Under the pieces are notes generated by a model. It ran no database searches. It saw only the letters and a list, made by a program, of their open reading frames with translations, and was not told the origin of the DNA. DNA of 64,000 nucleotides from Lethocerus indicus. Its lineage: Eukaryota > Arthropoda > Insecta > Hemiptera > Belostomatidae. Below are positions 56,719 through 64,000 of this stretch, one piece after another. The stretch's first letter is position 1, and the number at the start of each line of letters is the position of its first letter. The DNA is taken from assembly GCA_019843655.1 (NCBI GenBank), contig JACDQD010000002.1, positions 630,585 through 694,584 of the forward strand, given 5' to 3'. Position numbers and translations under genes: made by a program.

Positions 56719-57477
56719 GTTTAAAAAAAAAAAATTAAATCTCTTCTATTGGTCCAAATTTCGGTCCATTATTGGTACAGTGCAAACTTAATGGGTTTAC
56801 GGGCCCCATTAAATAATCGGAGCGAATTCAGATAATATATAATTCCGGATAATGCGGCGACTGTAGCAACAGAATTAAGCGCGTAATAATACTGTCGAAT
56901 TGTTCCAGCGGAGATTTTCACTTTATCCAACAGTTATTCGATCATAATTAATTAAGGTACTGTAAACGTTTCTACAAATTACGATCGGAGGATACACAAA
57001 AAATGTATTCATATATAGGCCGTTTTATTGTTCGCGAATTTCGTTAATTTATTAATAAAAAAACTGAGTGTCACCTAAGAATATTCTTTGTTGAGGTACA
57101 GTTGTAAAATGAGCAATTGGCCCGTGGGTGGGTAATTTTTTTTTTGGGGGCCGAGAACTCGAGTAGTATTCAGACCCGGCCGTTTATTTAAGTCTTCCGA
57201 TGACTTTCTTTTTCAATTTCATTTTCTCGCTTTCTGCGCTCCTCCGCCCTTCTCCTACCCTTCTACCGGCCCTACACAGAGTGGCGGCATCGATTTTCTT
57301 CCGCGACTTGAGTGGCCCTTAATTTGAAAAAAAAAATCTAACGAATCACTTTTCATTTCATTCCAGGTTCGCAAAGAGAAATGGACCGGTTTTTTTTCTG
57401 TTTTTTTTTTTTTTGTGTGTTTTCTCGCCGGTTTCGGTTTCGGTTCCTCTGTCCGCGCCGACACTGCCCTCTTACAG
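56719..57477. other. Remainder of putative intron
   Basis: AT-rich with T runs (57135-57145, 57391-57414), ending in the acceptor 'acactgccctcttacag'. Nothing else supported. Confidence 0.4.
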
Positions 57478-57847
57478 TGTTATCCTTTTTCGGACACAAA
57501 ACAGGAATACGGACTTAGAGAAAAGAACTTTTATAATCACGGCCGTAACAAGAGTCGAGTCGCCGAACCCGATACTTCAAAGATTCTCAGCGTTTCTCTT
57601 TAAAACTGAATTTTATTATCTACCTCCTTTTTTTTCCGGCAGAAACGATTTCCATTTTAACATTTGGCCTCGGGGAACAGAGGAATTAGTGCTCTATCTA
57701 GAAATATTCAACAATTTCAGAGCACTTTTCACAATTCCGGACATTACTACTAGAAATTGCGCCACTTTAAAAAATCAACTTTCAAGGTACAATAAACTAC
57801 CCTTGTCGTTGGAATATTATTATATTCCGCCGTCGGAACAGTTTTAA
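57478..57847 (+). CDS. Candidate terminal exon (exon B of putative gene), 122 codons
   Basis: Begins after a good acceptor (ctgccctcttacag). If 1 nt completes the split codon, as exon A's phase requires (TG+T, Cys), the frame stays open to TAA at 57845-57847. It reads VILFRTQNRNTDLEKRTFII, a middle part TRVESPNPILQRFSAFLFKT, and the end ATLKNQLSRYNKLPLSLEYY then YIPPSEQF. Composition is globular and not repeat-derived. A second acceptor (ctccttttttttccggcag, ending 57642) could shorten it in the same frame, but would then create a stop if joined directly to exon A. No poly(A) signal is obvious nearby. Family not recognised. Confidence 0.38.
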
Positions 57848-58499
57848 ACATCGTTTTTCCGTTGTCGCCAACAACAAGAATTGTTGCACTTACACAGATC
57901 GTTGAAATATTTATTGGGAAATTAATTTTCAGCGACGTTTTCAGCGAAAGTCGTTAAAAAAAGGGATACAATTTGAAAAGGACTCTCTTTAAAACGGCTG
58001 CAATTTGCTCACCAATTGCTGTATATTTCTCTGCACTTGAACTGTTCGCCCTTCAGTTTCTCGTAGTACAGTTTTTTTTTTGTCGACAACACGTGTCCAA
58101 CATTGAAAACGTCAATGTCGGCTTTGTAGGGCAGCCAAAGAAAGAAACTCGGATATCGTTTTCGGACGGATATCGGTTTCTTTCCCGGTTAAAAAGATGA
58201 ATAACCGAGATTTCCCGCCATTCACTTCGGGCACATCTGTGTCTGAGAGAACCCCAGACAGGATGTGGCGGCCGCCCTACGGTTATTTGAGTGAAACATA
58301 AAAAAATGTCACACTTTTCCTAGAAATGCGCCGTCCCCCACAAAATTCTAATTGGTCCACTAACTTTTACAAATGTCTAACGCCCGTCCCAACGGCCAAT
58401 GCTCATTTACGTCGCGAGATTCAATTCTGTCTTCCCACTAAGAAGTTATCCAGCTGGCCCCGTCTACCTGAGTATAAATTAAGCTCGTTCACCCCCTAG
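57848..58499. other. No gene recognised
   Basis: A 75-codon plus frame (57973-58200) is open and balanced but unassigned. A T run lies at 58071-58081. Confidence 0.4.
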
Positions 58500-59195
58500 G
58501 GGCAAAAAGTAGAATCGATTTTGCCCCCAAAACCGCATATTATAGTCAATTTTGCGCTTTAAAACCGCATTTTTGGGCCGATTCTGCGCCTAAAAACCAC
58601 ATTTTTGGGCCCATAAACCTTTTATGGACCGATTCTGTGCCTAAAAACCGCATTTTTGGGCCAAAAAACCGCACTGATAGAGCTGATTTTGCACCGAATA
58701 ACCCCCGTTTTTCGACAGATTTCGGGCCTAAAAACCCTTTTTTTCAGGTCTGATTTTTGCCCCTGAAACCACATTTTTGGGCCCACAAACCGCATTTTTG
58801 GGCCGATTTCGCGCCTGAAAATCCCATTTTTGGGGTTCTAAAAAACGGCATTTTAGAACCGATTTTGCGCCTAAAAACCACATTTTTGGGCCCATTAACC
58901 TTTTATGGACCGATTCTGTGCCTAAAAACCGCATTTTTGGGCCAAAAAACCGCACTGATAGAGCTGATTTTGCACCGAATAACCCCCGTTTTTCGACAGA
59001 TTTCGGGCCTAAAAACCCTTTTTTTCAGGTCTGATTTTGCCCCTGAAACCACATTTTTGGGCCCACAAACCGCATTTTTGGGCCGATTTCGCGCCTGAAA
59101 ATCCCATTTTTGGGGTTCTAAAAAACGGCATTTTAGAACCGATTTTGCGCCTAAAACCGCATTTTTGGGCCAAAAAACAGCACTCTAGAGCCGCT
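58500..59195 (+). repeat. Divergent ~32-bp minisatellite, array 3, with 281-bp higher-order duplication
   Basis: Same unit family and orientation as array 2 (aaaaccgcatttttgggcc, gattttgcgcctaaaa). The segment 58591-58871 recurs at 58872-59151 almost base for base: offset 281 at 'taaaaaccac' and 'agctgatttt', 280 after one lost T. Large minus and plus frames here are period translations, not genes. Confidence 0.93.
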
Positions 59196-60030
59196 TTGAA
59201 AGAAACCCTCGTGTGCTCAACCAACCTCCTGGAAAATTCATTATACAAATATAAGTATTCCGGCAATATTAACCGCAATATCGCTATAGTGGCCTTGTTG
59301 GGGGTGTCGACCGATGATTTTGAAATTTTCTGAGTTTTTGAGTTTTTCTACCGGTTAATGTTTATTAATATTTGTACGGAATTGATTGTCTTTCATGCGT
59401 CTCTATTTTTATCGGGTACAAAGGCGGTCTTTAACAAGGTTTTCGATTTTAAGGGCCCTTCCTTCCGCCCCCCAAACACCGCTGTCTGGTCCAGCGGCTG
59501 AGGCTATTTTGTTTTGGCGTGCTTAGTTTGTATTCAGATTGAGGGCTCCGGTCAGGGTTTTGGGGCCTTGGAGGATTGTACTTTGGTGAATGGTAATGCC
59601 CTGTTTGTACTGGCCCCGGGGCTTAGCCTCACCCCCTGCCTGCCAGCCCCCTGCAATTGCAGGGGCCCTCCCCTCAATCAGTCCAGCCGCCTCCTCCTCA
59701 ATCGACCGCCCCCCGAGCCCCCCCTAAAGGGCGTACCTCTGATTTTTGGTCTAAAAGGAAAACCAGGGTGGAAATATTGGGAAGCGGCGCCCATTCAAAC
59801 GGCGCTTTAAACTAGCTTTCACGCGAAGGGCTTTCATTTTAAACGCCGCGACGAATCCAATTGCGGATATTCCACCTGTGAAAGTAGAAAACGGGAAAAA
59901 TTAATTTATTAAAAATCCTCGTATATCGTGATCACCGTAATACATGTCGAGTGAAAAACCGTTCTATAGATTCTTTCGTATAAATTTTACAGTTATAGAC
60001 AGGCAACTTGTTGCTGAATACTTGTGATAT
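59196..60030. other. No gene recognised
   Basis: Plus frame 59514-59810 (98 codons) is Pro/Gly/Leu-rich across GC-rich DNA and has no ATG-supported context. No other feature. Confidence 0.45.
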
Positions 60031-60275
60031 ACCTGTTTTGTGGTCTGCCATGTTCCTCTCGCTGGTTTCCTCTTTCCGGTTTCGGCCGCTCGCCATCTTC
60101 AGTAGCGCTGTTCTAGTCACTGTCAGCACTTTGGATGTTTTTCTGGCCTACCTCACTGCCCACTGTCACTTTCACGCGTACTTCCGAAAGTACCGACAGT
60201 GACTAACGGAGCGCTACTGAAGACGGCGAGCGGCCGAAACCGGTCTAGCGAAAGGAGACGGAAACATCACGAACC
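60031..60275 (+). mobile_element. HP hairpin element, copy 13
   Basis: 'acctgttttgtggtctgcca' outer left end, arm 'cggccgctcgccatcttcag'; right arm 'cgctactgaagacggcgagc' to 'gaaacatcacgaacctgc'. The right outer end is missing and is replaced by the flank that is duplicated downstream. Confidence 0.9.
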
Positions 60276-60547
60276 TGCAGCACTTGCGAAGATTGTTTTT
60301 TTTGTTGGTGAAATATAGACAGCTTTCTGTAAAAACCCGTAATCATTTCAACTCGAAGTGAATTATTCAAATGTGGAAGTTGAACCGGTTCTAGGCCCTA
60401 ATTAACGAACCCAAATAGCGAAATACCTTAAGGACGTCCGTATTCGGTACGTACTTATCGTGCATTGACTGAAGTTGATGGACATCAGGGAACACTGGGA
60501 GAACTTAAATCCAAGAATTATCAATAAAGATATTAAGGGCTTAACAT
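60274..60547. repeat. Flank block, copy 1 of tandem duplication
   Basis: 'cctgcagcacttgcgaagat' to 'gggagaacttaaatcc', 265-270 bp, duplicated at 60778-61024 with small indels (an extra insert 'gccccaggctag' region and T-run length in copy 2). Confidence 0.92.
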
Positions 60548-60777
60548 ACCTGTCCTCTCGCTGTCTTTTGTTAGACCGGTTTCGGCCGCTCGCCATCTTC
60601 AGTAGCGGCGTCAGTCACTGTTGGCACTTGTGCTGTGGCGGTTGTACCGTGACCGACAGTCACTGACGTCCAAAGTGCCGACGGTGACTGGCGCAGCGCT
60701 GCTACTGAAGACGGCGAGCGGCCGAAACCGGTCTAGCGAAAGACCGAACCGGCGTGAGGAGACGGAAACATCACGAA
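60548..60777 (+). mobile_element. HP hairpin element, copy 14
   Basis: Short outer left 'acctgtcctctcgctg'; arms 60570-60605 and 60703-60740; a spacer with its own inverted repeat (gtcagtcactgttggcactt / aagtgccgacggtgactggc). Near-identical to copy 15. Confidence 0.92.
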
Positions 60778-61024
60778 CCTGCAGCACTTGCGAAGATTGT
60801 TTTTTTTTTTTTGGTGAAATATAGACAGCTTTCTGTAAAAACCCGTAATCATTTCAACTCGAAGTGAAATATTCAAATGTGGAAGTTGAACCGGTTCTGC
60901 CCCAGGCTAGGCCCTAGTTAACGAACCCAAATAACGAAATACCTTAAGGACGTCCGTATTCGGTACGTACTTATCGTGGACTGAAGTTGATGGACATCAG
61001 GGAACACTGGGAGAACTTAAATCC
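60778..61024. repeat. Flank block, copy 2 of tandem duplication
   Basis: Repeat of 60274-60540, offset about 490-504 bp. Together with copies 14 and 15 this shows duplication of an element-plus-flank unit. Confidence 0.92.
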
Positions 61025-61039
61025 GTAAGTTGGCATTTT

Positions 61040-61236
61040 CGTCCTCTCGCTGTCTTTCGCTAGACCGGTTTCGGCCGCTCGCCATCTTCAGTAGCGGCGT
61101 CAGTCACTGTTGGCACTTGTGCTGTGGCGGTTGTACAGTGACCGACAGTCACTGACGTCCAAAGTGCCGACGGTGACTGGCGCCGCTGCTACTGAAGACG
61201 GCGAGCGGCCGAAACCGGTCTGGCGAAAGACCGGAC
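61040..61236 (+). mobile_element. HP hairpin element, copy 15
   Basis: Near-copy of 60548-60777 (tcctctcgctgtctttcgct, caccatcttcag-type arm, spacer cagtcactgttggcacttgt). It ends in 'ggcgaaagaccggaccgtac' and overlaps the 3' end of the minus-strand ORF 61189-61530. Confidence 0.92.
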
Positions 61237-61530
61237 CGTACTGTATTTAAGGGCCTTCGTATAATTGGCACCACTACAATTGGGTAAAAGGGGTTTTTCA
61301 TTGAATTCAGCCGGTAAATCACGGCCGTTTGGGGATGATGGCGTGCCGGTAATAATCACTTTCTTCGGTGGGTCCGTCAATCGCCCATCTTTATCCAATA
61401 GAAGCGCGATTGTATCGGGCCCAAAAATTGTTATTATATCGATGTCGATTTTCGATAGCGGTTTTCCCTTCTCTGATACTGTAGGGCGGCCCGAGGGCCA
61501 AACGTCCGTTGGGCACGCTTCGCACTTCAT
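61189..61530 (-). CDS. Hypothetical 113-codon ORF, its 3' end made of HP sequence
   Basis: ATG at 61530 opens MKCEACPTDVWPSGRPTVSE, then KGKPLSKIDIDIITIFGPDT, IALLLDKDGRLTDPPKKVII and AEFNEKPLLPNCSGANYTKA. About 95 codons have balanced, globular composition with four Cys. The last 20 codons (SFARPVSAARRLQ) are HP arm sequence, so an insertion probably replaced the original end. The opposite strand (61265-61606) is also open over the same span, so strand is uncertain. I recognise no domain. Confidence 0.3.
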   Translation of the reverse strand: MKCEACPTDVWPSGRPTVSEKGKPLSKIDIDIITIFGPDTIALLLDKDGRLTDPPKKVIITGTPSSPNGRDLPAEFNEKPLLPNCSGANYTKALKYSTVRSFARPVSAARRLQ

Positions 61531-61888
61531 CAATTATATACCAACCGACCTACCAATTATACTAGAAATACGCCCTCCGGCTACATATATACACACGTGC
61601 ATGTAGCCAAATATACACGCATGTATTGCTCCCAACTGGGTGCGTAACAAGGGTCTGTTGAGGAAGTCCTTTATTATCGAACTTAATCGGTTATCGCTCC
61701 GGAAATACTTTCGGTGTTTCGAATTTATATTTTTTCCCTTTTTTACCAACGGCCAAAGTTGCGTTTTTAATGAAATTGTATTTAAAGAGACTTTAAAACG
61801 ATTTTTACAGGTTGTTGATTGCTTCATAGCTCTGTCCAGTCTACAATTGCCCTGTCGTTTTGGTCTAATTTAAATGTTCTTCAGTAGT
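61531..61888. other. No gene recognised
   Basis: AT-rich spacer. A 97-codon minus frame (61534-61827) is unassigned. Confidence 0.45.
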
Positions 61889-62166
61889 TTCGTGGAATTC
61901 GTAGCCGGTTCGCTCTTTCGCTAGACCGGTTTCGGCCGCTCGCCGTCTTCAGTAGCGGCCATCTGACGTCCAACTTTTGGACGTCACTTTCACCTGTACT
62001 ATAGTGTTCGTCAGTAGTATATATATACGCTTTTCTGTAGTTGTTGTTATTGGGGAATTATGTTTGTCTTATTGACGCCTGGCTACTGAAGATGGCGAGC
62101 GGCCGAACAACGGCCGGTGGGGAGACCTACGGGGTAATCCAACCCCTCGCAGACCACAAGACAGGT
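61889..62166 (+). mobile_element. HP hairpin element, copy 16
   Basis: Left arm 'ttcgctagaccggtttcggc' to 'cgtcttcagtagcgg'; loop with 'gtagtatatatatacgc' and 'gttgttattggggaattatg', a shortened relative of the copy 8/10 loop; right arm 'ctactgaagatggcgagcgg'; outer right end 'aacccctcgcagaccacaag' then 'acaggt'. Confidence 0.9.
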
Positions 62167-62216
62167 ATATTAAATTAAATGTTCTAAACTATAAGCTGTC
62201 AAACGGTTTTTTTTTT

Positions 62217-62285
62217 TAATACTTGTTTCGAACTTTACTGCAAGAATTGTGGCAAATTCAAATCTCGCGTTAATTTTCAACCTAT
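62217..62285. repeat. Dispersed repeat R, copy 3 (partial)
   Basis: 'tttactgcaagaattgtggc' then 'aaattcaaatctcgcgttaa' matches the right halves of 23741-23845 and 41691-41816. Confidence 0.65.
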
Positions 62286-63189
62286 ATTTGTTCGTAAATG
62301 GCTGAATGTCTTTTCTTTTATGTCAGAAATGAAATGAGATATTAGAATATTCGACTTTATATCTTCGCCGAGCTCGTATAGGGCAATATACGGAATTGGG
62401 CCTCTGTTATCGGCGATGATGTAGAGGGGATAGATAAATTTATATATTCATTCCCGCTTAAGGTGTACTCTCAATTTTATCTACCGTATCTACTACGTTC
62501 GGTGCCGTTTAAAAGGCGCTGTAAAATACGTTTTATTGGCGGCCCCCCCCATTTTAATATCGGCCCTTGGGGGGAAAAACCGATCTCTTTTGACATTTTG
62601 AATTCCGTCCGGTACCGTCTAGGTATAGACTGAATGGAGACGGCAAAGCACGGACTTTGGAGCGGAAATAAAAAAGTGGAATCGCGGACGAATGTCCCTC
62701 CTTGTAATTGCCGCCGGTGGGGGCTTAATCGACAGCCCCAAGTTTACGTCCAATTAGTAGCAATTAGTTTCCTTATAAGGGCTCGACTCTGCGCCACAAC
62801 CGTGAGAACGGATGCGGAAGCGGCTGCAGTAGGGGAAAAAAAAATATTTTTCGCTTTTTCACCCCGCGGCCGCGCTCAGTCCCAGATGGCGAAGAGTAAG
62901 TATCGATCACCGATCAATTAATTCTTCCTATTAAACTTAGGAAAAATTAGTCTGAAAACTGGGAAAAAAAAAACTTGCCCCATAAGTTGCCATTGATGCA
63001 ATGATGCAGACAGAACTAAACCGAACCCGGAAAGCTGGCGAAAATAATCGCAAATACGATGGAAGGAATGCTGCCCACAGTGGAGTTCCGAAAACCGGTT
63101 TCGTTCAATTCAAAAGTTACAGAGAAATTAGTACAAAAACGCTATTTATGGTATTCCTACATTTTTTTTCTTTATTGCTTTGGAATTGC
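62286..63189. other. Possible first-exon/donor site, otherwise unassigned
   Basis: At 62886 an ATG reads ATG GCG AAG A/gtaagt (donor at about 62896). It is preceded by 'ctttttcaccccgcggccgcgctcag', itself acceptor-like. A 95-codon frame (62634-62921) covers the site but is not recognised. A short coding start 'MAK' spliced onward is conceivable, but no second exon is seen. Confidence 0.25.
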
Positions 63190-63340
63190 CGTCGGTTTGT
63201 GGTGTTTCCTTTTCCTCTTTCGCTAGACCGGTTTCGGCCGCTCGCCATCTTCACTAGACTGAACACCGCTACTGAAGACGGCCGAAACCGGTCTAGCGAA
63301 AGTCCAAACCGCAGAGACGGGAACGCCACGAGTCTACGGT
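63190..63340 (+). mobile_element. HP hairpin element, copy 17 (minimal, 151 bp)
   Basis: Left arm 'ctttcgctagaccggtttcg' to 'ccatcttcactag', a very short loop, right arm 'gctactgaagacggccgaaa' then 'ccggtctagcgaaagtcc'. Outer ends are missing. This is the smallest two-armed copy, a nearly pure hairpin. Confidence 0.9.
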
Positions 63341-64000
63341 AAAAGAACATAATTTTTTTTATTGACGCCCCAATGAATGGTTTTATAGCCGGAAAATCGG
63401 TCCAGGGAAAATTCGGAAAATTGCGACCAATCGGGCCGATCGGTCCACAATTAATACCGAAATGCAATATTTGGTCAACGGCCAAAATTTCTCCCGAGCT
63501 GTGAAAAGTGCTCAATTTGCAGGGTCCAATTTCTCGGAAACGCCCCCTCCCTCCCTCCCCACCATCCCCTTTCATCCCCCGCCCCGCAGATCCTTCCATC
63601 CATAATGTGTTGCGTCGGAGGCGGGGAAACCACCACCGCCGCCGCCACCAACCGCTAATCCAACCCCCCTACAACAACCCAATTACCGGGGCCCACCCCA
63701 ATATCTATGCAAACGATTCTAAATTGTTAATTTTATACGTCCGGACGGCTTAATCAGCCGGCTCTGTGCTCCCACGGGCTTATCGTCGTCCCCGGTTTTC
63801 GGCCGAGGCCTTACCCCGCCGCCCAACATCTTACGCGAAGAGTGAAAATGAATAAGGCGGTGGCCGTTCCTGGGACTTAAAAGGTACCTGTATACAGAGC
63901 ATTTTTTTGTACCCGAGCTTTAGCTTCGCTTTGTACCATTGGGACCAGTACCGATTTTCACGTTTTCTTCTCGTCATTTAGTGAAAAATCGCCCCACAAC
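63341..64000. other. No gene recognised
   Basis: C-rich tract (63540-63700) giving Pro-rich and His/Arg-rich frames. An acceptor-like 'gctcaatttgcag' (ending about 63521) lacks a supported exon. Confidence 0.45.

Noticed and set aside
58728..59278. Repetitive protein with GPKMRFLG-like units
   Set aside because: Translation of the ~32-bp minisatellite; open in both directions and interrupted elsewhere in the arrays. No initiation context.
61265..61606. 113-codon plus-strand frame antisense to the 61189-61530 ORF
   Set aside because: Kept only as an alternative. The minus frame starts at a real ATG and has the more protein-like composition, though I cannot exclude the plus frame.
1..64000. 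CRISPR arrays, rRNA genes, bacterial operons, viral insertions
   Set aside because: No regularly spaced identical short repeats with unique spacers, no rRNA signature, no tightly packed ORFs with ribosome-binding sites, and no recognisable viral proteins.

Overview
This window looks like gene-poor nuclear DNA from an invertebrate animal. Four things point that way. There are about nine decayed 3' fragments of one Jockey/BS-type non-LTR retrotransposon lineage. There are short mariner-type elements whose ends resemble the irritans/Hsmar1 ends. Two Tc1/mariner-superfamily elements occur, one with a remnant of the transposase N-terminal (DUF4817-like) domain. Finally, non-coding sequence dominates, is rich in microsatellites and shows no visible CpG depletion. 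There are no operons, ribosome-binding sites, rRNA genes or complete tRNA genes. I cannot place the organism more precisely; an arthropod-like or other small invertebrate genome would fit. An adapter-like 26-mer at 14.5 kb would suit a low-input amplified library.

Layout. 0-11 kb: a mariner MITE (1096-1409), two LINE 3' ends in inverted orientation (about 1.96-2.44 kb and 5.89-6.39 kb), the first hairpin element (8.1 kb), an (AT)n tract and a possible TTAA-flanked 77-bp element (9.5 kb). 11-20 kb: mostly unique or low-complexity DNA with one strong splice-bounded 45-nt exon candidate (11862-11906), pyrimidine and purine tracts, and a LINE fragment (19.3 kb). 20-32 kb: three mariner MITEs plus a truncated one, a nested hairpin element, microsatellites and candidate small exons or ORFs. 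32-45 kb: the first minisatellite tract, the first Tc1-like element (35.6 kb), three large hairpin elements and LINE fragments. 45-51 kb: almost featureless. 51-64 kb: the second Tc1-like element, a short protein-like ORF (53.7 kb), two arrays of one divergent minisatellite (54.5-55.2 and 58.5-59.2 kb) on either side of the best gene candidate (exon 56213-56261 spliced to 57478-57847), then a dense cluster of hairpin elements (60.0-63.3 kb).

The dominant novelty is a family of hairpin (foldback) elements, here called HP. I see about 17 copies or fragments. Long near-complementary arms share the core CCGGTTTCGGCCGCTCGCC-ATCTTCAGTAGCGCTG, and full copies have outer ends of the type ACCTGTTTTTTGG...CAAAACAGGT. 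One copy and its flank are tandemly duplicated at 60.3-61.2 kb. No ORF in any copy resembles a known transposase, so the family looks non-autonomous. Most open reading frames in the window come from these arms or from microsatellites and are not genes. The coding calls are inferences from splice signals and uninterrupted protein-like frames. I recognise none of the proteins.
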